This document shows positions 18,925 through 26,688 of a stretch of 64,000 nt of DNA, piece by piece. Source of the stretch: an uncultured Anaerolineaceae bacterium (GTDB lineage: Bacteria > Chloroflexota > Anaerolineae > Anaerolineales > Anaerolineaceae); contig CAKMKJ010000035.1 in NCBI GenBank assembly GCA_927443345.1, positions 28,286 to 92,285 of the forward strand, read 5' to 3'. Position 1 is the stretch's first letter. Every line of letters begins with the position of its first letter. Both the position numbers and the translations under genes were made by a program. The notes below the pieces were generated by a model, which was not told the DNA's origin, did no database searches, and saw nothing but the letters and a program-made list of their open reading frames with translations.

Positions 18925-21906
18925 ATGATAAAAAACACAGACTCAAAAATAAAAATATCTGGCGATGTAAAGCCAACAATAATTAGCAGTTTACAAAGTC
19001 AGGAAACTCACAAAATTACTGGGGCATTACAGAATGCCATATTTAACAGCGCTAACTTTTCAAGTATCGCAACGGACGCAAAAGGAATCATCCAAATTTT
19101 TAACGTCGGAGCTGAAAAGATGCTCGGCTATGATGCGGAGGATGTTGTCAATAAAAAAACGCCGGCAGATATCTCAGATCCTTTCGAGCTCATTTCTCGT
19201 GCAAAATCGTTAAGTTTGGAGCGCTCAACACCCATCACCCCCGGGTTCGAGGCTTTAGTTTTCAAGGCATCACGCGGCATCGAAGACATCTACGAGTTAA
19301 CTTATATTCGCAAAGACGGCAGCCGCTTTCCGGCAATTGTATCGGTCACTGCTTTACGAGACGAAACAGAAGAAATTATCGGATACCTGTTGATCGGCAC
19401 CGATAATACAGCTCGAAAACAAGCAGAAGAAGCATTACTCAAAGCCGGCGCTCTGCAAAATGCAATCTTTTACAGCGCTAACTTTTCAAGCATAGCAACG
19501 GATGCCAAAGGAATAATTCAAATTTTCAACGTCGGGGCAGAACGCATGCTTGGATACGAGGCAGATGAAGTGGTCAACACCAAGACCCCGGCAGATATTT
19601 CCGATCCTCAAGAATTAATCACCCGCGCCAAAACCTTGAGCCTGGAACTTTCAACAAATATTAAACCCGGTTTTGAAGCTCTGGTTTTTAAGGCCTCTCG
19701 TGGCATTGAAGACATTTATGAATTGACCTATATCCGCAAAGATGGCAGCCGCTTTCCGGCTATGGTCTCAGTGACTGCGCTACGTGACGACCAGGGAGGA
19801 ATCATTGGCTTTCTTCTCATTGGCACAGATAACACTGCTCGAAAACAAGCTGAAGAAAATCTGCTAAAAGCAGGGGCTTTGCAAGATGCCATCTTTAAAA
19901 GTGCAAATTTTTCAAGCATTGCCACAGATGAAAAAGGGGTAATTCAAATTTTCAACGTGGGTGCTGAGCGCATGCTGGGTTACGCAGCCGCAGATGTAAT
20001 GAACAAGATAACACCGGCAGACATTTCAGATCCGGTTGAAGTCATTGCACGGGCAAAATCCTTGAGCGTTGAACTCTCAACACCCATCACGCCAGGTTTC
20101 GAAGCCCTGGTATTCAAAGCATCGCGTGGAATTGAAGATATCTATGAATTGACCTACATCCGCAAAGACGGCAGCAGGTTCCCGGCTATTGTTTCAGTTA
20201 CTGCTTTAAGAGACCCCCAGGGTGACATTATCGGTTATCTGTTGATCGGCACCGATAATACCGCTCGTAAACAGATTGAAGAAGAACAAAAAATTCTCAG
20301 CCAGCGCTTGCGCGACCAACAATTTTATACACGCTCACTCTTTGAAGCCAATATAGACGCACTCATGACCACCGATCCTTTTGGTATCTTGACAGATGTC
20401 AACAAACAAATGGAAGCCCTCACTGGATGCACACGGGATGAGCTAATAGGTGCACCTTTCAGGAATTATTTTACTGATCCTGACCGGGCAGAAATGGGGG
20501 TCAAGCAGGTGTTAAGTGAAAAGAAAATTACTAATTATGAATTAACAGCGCGAGCCAGAGACGGAAGAGAAACCATCGTTTCTTATAATGCTACTACCTT
20601 CTATGACCGCAACCGTAAGTTACAAGGCATGTTCGCTGCTGCGAGAGATGTCACAGAACGTCATCGATTGGATGAAGTTTTGGAAGAAAAAAATAGCGAA
20701 TTAGTAATTGCCAAAACCGCATCTGAAAAGGCCAACCTGGCGAAATCTGAGTTTCTATCCAGTATGAGTCACGAGTTGCGCAGCCCTTTAAATGCCATTT
20801 TAGGGTTCGCTCAATTGCTAGAAACTGATACTCAGCCCTTGTCTTCAGTGCAAAAACAGAATATCGCACAAATCCTCCAGGCTGGATGGCATCTTTTAAA
20901 ATTGATTGATGAAATTCTGGATCTTGCAAAAGTGGAATCCGGACAGGTTCCACTCTCACCAGAACCTGTTTCGCTAGCAGAGGTATTTCTTGAATGTCAA
21001 AGTATGGTTGAATCACAATCAAAGCAATTTGGCATCCAGTTAATTTTTCCGAAATTTGAAAAACCGGTTTTTGTCAGAGCGGATCGCATCAGAATTATCC
21101 AGGTGATTACCAATCTGCTTTCAAATGCCATCAAATACAACAAACCTTTGGGAATTGTCGAAATCAGTTGTACAAAACGAACCCCTGGTCGTGTGCGCAT
21201 CAGCATCAGTGATACCGGTAATGGATTGACCACCTCAGAAATTTCGCAATTGTTTCAGTCATTTAACCGTCTAGGCCAGGAAAGTACCGGCGTTGAGGGG
21301 ACGGGTATCGGATTGGTAGTTGCAAAACGATTGATAGAACTCATGGGTGGTGAGATTGGGGTTGACAGCGTGATCGGCAAAGGAAGTATCTTCTGGTTTG
21401 AGTTAATTTCAATCAAAGAACCGCATCTCTTTAGTGAAGCGAATGAGGATGAAGATAAGGGAAAACCACCTCGATTCCGAAAAAACAGAAAACACACATT
21501 GCTCTATATTGAAGACAACCCTGCAAACTTGACATTAGTCGAACAAATTTTCATGCGATACCCTGATTTAACCCTGATCACTGCGATCACAGGTAAAGCA
21601 GGTGTCGAAATGGCAATTAAATCGCTTCCAGATGCGATATTAATGGATATCAATTTGCCTGATATCAGTGGATTTGAAGCTTTGAAAATGCTGCACCTTA
21701 ATCCGTTAACTTCTCATATTCCAGTCATGGCACTCAGTGCCAGCGCTATGCCGAGAGATATTCAAAAGGGTCTTGAATCTGGATTTTTCAGATACATTAC
21801 CAAACCCATCAAGGTCAACGATTTTATTTCATCACTCGATTTTGCCCTGGAATACGCAGACCATAACCTTGAGAATAATAAACTAAAAGTGAAAGAAACA
21901 TCATGA
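18925..21906 (+). CDS. Hybrid sensor kinase: three tandem PAS repeats, a fourth PAS, HisKA/HATPase and C-terminal REC
   Basis: Three 142-aa PAS units; H-box SSMSHELRSPLNAILG; DTGNGL, GTGIGLVVAKRLIELMGG; REC LLYIEDNPANLTLVE...ILMDINLPDISG...RYITKPI. ATG 18925 preferred over the track's non-ATG start. Confidence 0.93.
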   Translation: MIKNTDSKIKISGDVKPTIISSLQSQETHKITGALQNAIFNSANFSSIATDAKGIIQIFNVGAEKMLGYDAEDVVNKKTPADISDPFELISRAKSLSLERSTPITPGFEALVFKASRGIEDIYELTYIRKDGSRFPAIVSVTALRDETEEIIGYLLIGTDNTARKQAEEALLKAGALQNAIFYSANFSSIATDAKGIIQIFNVGAERMLGYEADEVVNTKTPADISDPQELITRAKTLSLELSTNIKPGFEALVFKASRGIEDIYELTYIRKDGSRFPAMVSVTALRDDQGGIIGFLLIGTDNTARKQAEENLLKAGALQDAIFKSANFSSIATDEKGVIQIFNVGAERMLGYAAADVMNKITPADISDPVEVIARAKSLSVELSTPITPGFEALVFKASRGIEDIYELTYIRKDGSRFPAIVSVTALRDPQGDIIGYLLIGTDNTARKQIEEEQKILSQRLRDQQFYTRSLFEANIDALMTTDPFGILTDVNKQMEALTGCTRDELIGAPFRNYFTDPDRAEMGVKQVLSEKKITNYELTARARDGRETIVSYNATTFYDRNRKLQGMFAAARDVTERHRLDEVLEEKNSELVIAKTASEKANLAKSEFLSSMSHELRSPLNAILGFAQLLETDTQPLSSVQKQNIAQILQAGWHLLKLIDEILDLAKVESGQVPLSPEPVSLAEVFLECQSMVESQSKQFGIQLIFPKFEKPVFVRADRIRIIQVITNLLSNAIKYNKPLGIVEISCTKRTPGRVRISISDTGNGLTTSEISQLFQSFNRLGQESTGVEGTGIGLVVAKRLIELMGGEIGVDSVIGKGSIFWFELISIKEPHLFSEANEDEDKGKPPRFRKNRKHTLLYIEDNPANLTLVEQIFMRYPDLTLITAITGKAGVEMAIKSLPDAILMDINLPDISGFEALKMLHLNPLTSHIPVMALSASAMPRDIQKGLESGFFRYITKPIKVNDFISSLDFALEYADHNLENNKLKVKETS
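19021..20298 (+). repeat. Three in-frame 426-bp coding repeats (PAS modules)
   Basis: GALQ(N/D)AIF units begin at 19021, 19447 and 19873, exactly 426 bp apart. Confidence 0.9.
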
Positions 21907-22973
21907 TAAATTCGACAGAAATATTCTCAGGAAAAATCTTGATTGTTGATGACCAACATGCCAATATACTACTTTTACAACAAATGCTAAGTTACGCCGG
22001 ATACACATCCATATCATCGACAACGATTCCTGCTGAAGTTAACGCTCTACATGCAGCGGAGCATTATGACTTGATTCTCCTGGATCTACAAATGCCAGGC
22101 ATGGATGGTTTTGAGGTGATGGAAAAATTAAAAGATATTGAGCCAGAGGGTTATCTACCTGTTTTAGTGGTCACAGCCCAGCCCAATCACAAATTGCACG
22201 CTTTAGAAGTTGGCGCGAAAGATTTTATCAGCAAACCGTTTGAATTAAGTGAAGTATTGGCCCGGGTGCGTAATTTTTTAGAAGTTCGACTATTACACAA
22301 GAAACTTACAGAGTATAACGGCCTATTGGAACAGAAAGTTCTAGAACGGACTGCCGAGCTGCGGGAAAGTAATCTGGAGACACTTTTTACCTTGACGCGA
22401 GCAGTGGAATATAAGGATGAAGATATCGGTACACATGTGCAGCGCATAAGTGAATGCACCCGAGTACTTGGCCAATTACTTGATCAAGATGATGATTTTA
22501 ATAGAATGATCTTCCTGGCTAGCCCGCTGCATGATGTTGGAAAAATTGGCATTCCAGATCATATCCTTTTAAAACCAGGTGCTTTAACCCCTGAAGAATG
22601 GCAGATCATGAAGCAGCACACCACCGTTGGAGCAAGCATCCTCGGGAATCGAAAATCACCTTTGTTAATAATGGGTGCCGAGATCGCTCTTAACCATCAC
22701 GAACGTTGGGATGGAAGCGGGTACCCCAACGGGATAGAGAATGATGTTATTCCAATATCCGCACGCATCATGAACATCTGTGATATCTACGATGCACTGC
22801 GCAGCATCCGTCCATACAAACCAGCATTAAGCCATCTACAAGCATTGGATATCATTTCCAATGGTGATGGACGTACCCAGCCAGAACAATTTGATCCGAT
22901 AATCCTCGATACTTTCAAAATGCATCACCTCGCCTTCCAGGAAATCTTTGATGAATATGGCGTGATCGAATGA
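21903..22973 (+). CDS. RpfG-like response regulator with HD-GYP c-di-GMP phosphodiesterase domain
   Basis: REC ILIVDDQHANILLLQQML...LLDLQMPGMDGFEV; HDVGKIGIPD and LNHHERWDGSGYPNG. 4-nt overlap with the upstream gene. Confidence 0.94.
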   Translation: MINSTEIFSGKILIVDDQHANILLLQQMLSYAGYTSISSTTIPAEVNALHAAEHYDLILLDLQMPGMDGFEVMEKLKDIEPEGYLPVLVVTAQPNHKLHALEVGAKDFISKPFELSEVLARVRNFLEVRLLHKKLTEYNGLLEQKVLERTAELRESNLETLFTLTRAVEYKDEDIGTHVQRISECTRVLGQLLDQDDDFNRMIFLASPLHDVGKIGIPDHILLKPGALTPEEWQIMKQHTTVGASILGNRKSPLLIMGAEIALNHHERWDGSGYPNGIENDVIPISARIMNICDIYDALRSIRPYKPALSHLQALDIISNGDGRTQPEQFDPIILDTFKMHHLAFQEIFDEYGVIE

Positions 22974-23995
22974 AGTCAAATCCCATGCAAACACAAACAA
23001 GAATAATCAACAAACTCGGAAAAATTATTCTAGAAACAAAAGAGAGGTGGGGCAGTAATATGAAAGCGATTAACGACCAATCACTCGTTGACTCAGAACT
23101 GCGGTATAGACGACTGTTTGAAGCTGCGCAAGATGGAATTTTAATTTTAGATGCTGAAACTGGTGCCATAAAAGATGTAAACCCTTTTCTGGAAAAACTA
23201 TTGGGCTATACAGAAGACGAGTTTATTTCTAAGAAACTTTGGGAAGTTGGTGCATTTAAAGATATTAAGGCAAGTAAAAATGCATTTCTGGCTTTACAGA
23301 AAAATGAATATATCCGTTATAAAGATTTGCCCCTGCGTGCCAAGAACGGTCAACTCATCCAGGTTGAATTTGTCAGTGATGTTTATACAGAAGGCCGCGA
23401 AAAAGTGATTCAATGTAATATCCGTGATATTACAGAACGCAAACAAGTTCAAGATGCTTTGTTAAAAAGTGAAGCGTTGTTACGCGAACAATCTGTAAGA
23501 GATTCATTAACCGGTCTGTTTAATCGTCGTTATCTTGAAGAGACATTGCGCAGAGAAATCAATCGGGCTGCTCGAAAAAAATATACGCTTGGCGTTTTGA
23601 TGCTTGATATAGACTATTTTAAGACGATTAATGACACATTTGGACATTCAGCCGGTGATGTGGTCTTGTGCGAATTTTCAAACATACTTAGCCGTAATAT
23701 TCGAGAAGAAGATATCGCTTGCCGTTATGGTGGAGATGAATTCGTTGTTGTCTTACCAGATACTTCGCTCCAGGTCACCATGGAACGGGCCGAACAATTA
23801 CTCTCGATAACCGGTCAATTGCAATTGCAATTTGAAGACCGCACCATCAGTGACTTAAGTATTTCCATTGGCATATCTTTCTTTCCAGATAATGGCCTCA
23901 CTAAAGGAGATATCTTGCGAACTGTCGATATGGCATTATTTTGCGCGAAAAATAATGGTCGCGGCTGCCTGGTAATTTCTGATCGCCTCACCTGA
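22970..23995 (+). CDS. PAS-GGDEF diguanylate cyclase
   Basis: PAS segment; RDSLTGLFNRRYLEETL; REEDIACRYGGDEF (I-site RxxD plus intact GGDEF). 4-nt overlap with the HD-GYP gene. Confidence 0.94.
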   Translation: MKSNPMQTQTRIINKLGKIILETKERWGSNMKAINDQSLVDSELRYRRLFEAAQDGILILDAETGAIKDVNPFLEKLLGYTEDEFISKKLWEVGAFKDIKASKNAFLALQKNEYIRYKDLPLRAKNGQLIQVEFVSDVYTEGREKVIQCNIRDITERKQVQDALLKSEALLREQSVRDSLTGLFNRRYLEETLRREINRAARKKYTLGVLMLDIDYFKTINDTFGHSAGDVVLCEFSNILSRNIREEDIACRYGGDEFVVVLPDTSLQVTMERAEQLLSITGQLQLQFEDRTISDLSISIGISFFPDNGLTKGDILRTVDMALFCAKNNGRGCLVISDRLT

Positions 23996-24135
23996 CACCC
24001 TAGCCTGCCTCAATTGTCAGATCACAGGGTAAATCTGTTTAACGGAATTACTTTTATTAGAATCATTTCTGAAAAATGATCCGCTTTCATCATCCCTAAT
24101 GCCAAAAATCGATTGATAGGAAATATATAGGCAAT

Positions 24136-24169
24136 GTTAGGGACATAGATAGCCCTTTTCTCTTAGTAT
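24136..24169 (+). promoter_or_regulatory. GGGAC promoter-like motif, copy D (upstream of divergent Dps paralog)
   Basis: GTTAGGGACATAGATAGCCCTTTTCTCTTAGTAT; -10-like TAGTAT at 24164-24169. Confidence 0.6.
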
Positions 24170-24244
24170 TTTATTGTATCAAAAACACAACTGAGAACCT
24201 CCAAACATCCAGCTTAACTGGAAGAAATGAGGAAAGGATCCTGT

Positions 24245-24766
24245 ATGAGTCTCAAAGAAAAACAGCAAACCATATTACAAGTTGCGAATTCTCCATATAG
24301 ATTAATTGAAGACTCAAACAATCCACAAAAAATATTTGAAATTCTAAACCATGCAATTGCAGATGAAGCCGTAATAAGCATGAAAACAAAAAATGCAAAA
24401 TGGAATTTGTGTAGAGATGGTTTCTCAGATTTGTGCAACATTTACGAGATCCACCTTATCCAAATAAATGAAATTGCGGTCGAGCTCGCTGATCGCGCAC
24501 GGATGCTGCATTTTCAGCCCATAGGAAGTATTTCAGATTTCCTTGCCCATTCCAGGCTTTCTGAAACTCCCGGGATCGTTCCAGATGCTTTTCAATTACT
24601 TTCGGATCACGAAAGCATCATCCGTTTTTTTCGAGAAGATTTTCGAGATTGCAAAAACATTTATGAAGAAATTTGCACATCACAAGTACTAATAAAAAGC
24701 ATTCGTCTGCACGAAAAAATGGCCTGGATGCTTCGATCATTTAGTAAAAAAAGAGAAAATCATTGA
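24245..24766 (+). CDS. Dps-like paralog with substituted ferroxidase ligands
   Basis: SMKTKNAKWNLCRDGFSDLCNIYEIHLIQINEIAVELADRARML...LLSDHESIIRFFREDFRDCKN...RLHEKMAWMLRSF aligns with the Dps at 14733. ATG 24245 has AGGAAAGG upstream. Confidence 0.85.
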   Translation: MSLKEKQQTILQVANSPYRLIEDSNNPQKIFEILNHAIADEAVISMKTKNAKWNLCRDGFSDLCNIYEIHLIQINEIAVELADRARMLHFQPIGSISDFLAHSRLSETPGIVPDAFQLLSDHESIIRFFREDFRDCKNIYEEICTSQVLIKSIRLHEKMAWMLRSFSKKRENH

Positions 24767-24848
24767 TGCTTACACAGTAATAAATTGAAAGACAAATAAA
24801 AACTAAACGGTATTGTAAATTTATTTCAATATAAAAAGGAGCAACATA

Positions 24849-25064
24849 ATGAATAAAGATATTTTTGAAGGTAAATGGAAACAAATTAGTGGAGAAGCAA
24901 AATCATGGTGGGGGAAACTTACCGATGATGATGTGAAACAAGCAGCCGGTAAATTAGACGTGTTCGCCGGAATTCTGCAAGAGAAATACGGCTATACCCA
25001 TGAGCGCGCAGTTGAAGAAATAGATAAAAGAGTTACCGAGTTTGAAAAAAATTTGAAGAAATAA
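24849..25064 (+). CDS. CsbD family stress protein
   Basis: IFEGKWKQISGEAKSWWGKLTDDDVKQAAGKLDVFAGILQEKYGYTHERAVEEIDKRV. Confidence 0.95.
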   Translation: MNKDIFEGKWKQISGEAKSWWGKLTDDDVKQAAGKLDVFAGILQEKYGYTHERAVEEIDKRVTEFEKNLKK

Positions 25065-25146
25065 AGCGTTCCTGCTTACTTAATACGAAAGATTCTATGC
25101 ATCAAAACATAAATTTTTCACAACTTATCGAAAAAAGGAGTACCAC

Positions 25147-25401
25147 ATGAATGTTCTAATTTATTTGATTGCTGCCGCTGTAATTGGATGGGTTGCCACC
25201 GAGATCATGCGCGACCGACAAAGTTTGTTGATTAATATTGTTATTGCGATCGTTGGCGCTTTCCTTGCCGGGTATTTCATCAGCCCCCTTCTCAATATTG
25301 GGACGATCAATGATGCCATTACTCTCCCGACAATGTTCGTCACCCTTTTAGGTTCGCTAATCTTAATCATCATTGTGAGAGCAATAAGGCGAAGAAGGTA
25401 A
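25147..25401 (+). CDS. GlsB/YeaQ/YmgE family membrane protein (second paralog)
   Basis: MNVLIYLIAAAVIGWVATEIMRDRQSLLINIVIAIVGAFLAGYF. Confidence 0.88.
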   Translation: MNVLIYLIAAAVIGWVATEIMRDRQSLLINIVIAIVGAFLAGYFISPLLNIGTINDAITLPTMFVTLLGSLILIIIVRAIRRRR

Positions 25402-25498
25402 TTTTATAAGTTCAACTTCGAATTTTCTGGAATACATTGAACATTTCAGAAAATTCGAAGAGTGTGAGTTTGTCCTCTTAATCGAGGAAGCAGGAAAA

Positions 25499-25687
25499 AT
25501 GGAAATCTCTCTGAATAAGCAAAATCAACCCGCCGAGCGGGTAAACCACTTAATGGTTGTCACTCAAATAATTCTAACGGTAATCATCAGGTTGAATTCA
25601 TGGTTTACCATGTCAAAGCTAGAACGGTTCAAAGCTGGAATTGATACAAGTGGTGAGGGACGTGAAGATCATTCAGTTTTTTTCTAA
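25499..25687 (+). CDS. Hypothetical small protein
   Basis: 62-aa ORF with GAGGAAG upstream; no recognised family. Confidence 0.3.
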   Translation: MEISLNKQNQPAERVNHLMVVTQIILTVIIRLNSWFTMSKLERFKAGIDTSGEGREDHSVFF

Positions 25688-25735
25688 ATCTGAAAATACT
25701 TCAGATAATATCAAATTTGAAAAGGAGAATAAATT

Positions 25736-25891
25736 ATGTGGACGATAATTGTTATTTTGGTTGTTCTTTGGCTTCTAGGCGCTTTTGGTGGAAGAGTAAT
25801 TCCTAACTTCCCAAAAACCGGTGGATGGGTGCACACATTGATTGTGATTGCACTTATCCTCATCGTGTTAAGACTTCTCGGGATTCTGTAA
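25736..25891 (+). CDS. Small (51 aa) membrane protein, lmo0937-like
   Basis: MWTIIVILVVLWLLGAFGGRVIPNFPKTGGWVHTLIVIALILIVLRLLGIL*; AAAAGGAG upstream. Below track cutoff. Confidence 0.75.
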   Translation: MWTIIVILVVLWLLGAFGGRVIPNFPKTGGWVHTLIVIALILIVLRLLGIL

Positions 25892-25943
25892 TTCAATCCT
25901 CAAGTAGCAAGACTTCGCAATGTTGCTAACCGGAGAAATAAAA

Positions 25944-26087
25944 ATGGCCGACCCCAAAAAAGAAAAATTGAGTCCTTTCGACAAATTAAAGTTGAAGAAA
26001 AAATCCAAAAGTGAGAGCAAACATATTCGCCGCCTCAAAGAAACCGCACGCAAAGATGCGATTCCTGAACCAATAAAAAAGAAATAG
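25944..26087 (+). CDS. Small (47 aa) highly basic protein
   Basis: MADPKKEKLSPFDKLKLKKKSKSESKHIRRLKETARKDAIPEPIKKK*; CGGAGA upstream. Below track cutoff. Confidence 0.55.
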   Translation: MADPKKEKLSPFDKLKLKKKSKSESKHIRRLKETARKDAIPEPIKKK

Positions 26088-26109
26088 CACGTCAGGCAAG
26101 AGGAAAAAA

Positions 26110-26517
26110 ATGAAAAACGAAGTTGGTCTGTGGGTTGATCATCGCAAGGCGGTCATTGTTACTCTTGAAAACCAGAGAGAGACCGTTCAAATCATATTGT
26201 CGACCATTGAAAAAAGAACCCGTTTCTCAATTGGCTCACATTCAGACACACCAAAAAACTTAACTGGTGCAATTGCTGAAGAGACTCGAGATCGCCAATA
26301 TATTGTACATTTGGGAAAATATTTTTCAGAAATAGCCTTTAAAATCCGGGCAGCCGACTCAATTTTTCTCTTTGGTCCTGGTGAAGCCAAGATCCAGTTT
26401 GCAGCCTACCTTAAAAAAGAAAAGCTTGACGGAAAAATTGCAACCATTGATTCTGTTGATAAGATGACCGACCGCCAGATTTTCACAAAGATGCATGATT
26501 ACTTTGTTCATGCTTAA
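26110..26517 (+). CDS. eRF1-like / translational-machinery-like stress protein
   Basis: VGLWVDHRKAVIV...IFLFGPGEAKIQFAAYLKKEKLDGKIATIDSVDKMTDRQIF pattern. Confidence 0.6.
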   Translation: MKNEVGLWVDHRKAVIVTLENQRETVQIILSTIEKRTRFSIGSHSDTPKNLTGAIAEETRDRQYIVHLGKYFSEIAFKIRAADSIFLFGPGEAKIQFAAYLKKEKLDGKIATIDSVDKMTDRQIFTKMHDYFVHA

Positions 26518-26562
26518 GAATTAGGCACTTTTTGGGATGCACCATTGTTTTCTTTCAAAATT

Positions 26563-26603
26563 ATGATGAAGATATAAAAAGTGACCGTTTATATCTTCAT
26601 CAT
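26563..26603. other. 16-bp perfect inverted repeat (hairpin) between eRF1-like and AI-2E genes
   Basis: ATGATGAAGATATAAA-AAGTGACCG-TTTATATCTTCATCAT. Confidence 0.8.
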
Positions 26604-26688
26604 CTTGTTACGAGGTGCTGATTATGTCAAATCTAAACCTTTATCATTACAATTCAAGCTTCACAATATCAAAATATGGCACAAAAGT

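Noticed and set aside
26581-26688. Track-proposed N-terminal extension of the first AI-2E permease
   Set aside because: The GTG start lies inside a 16-bp hairpin and the extension is unlike the family; ATG 26689 preferred.
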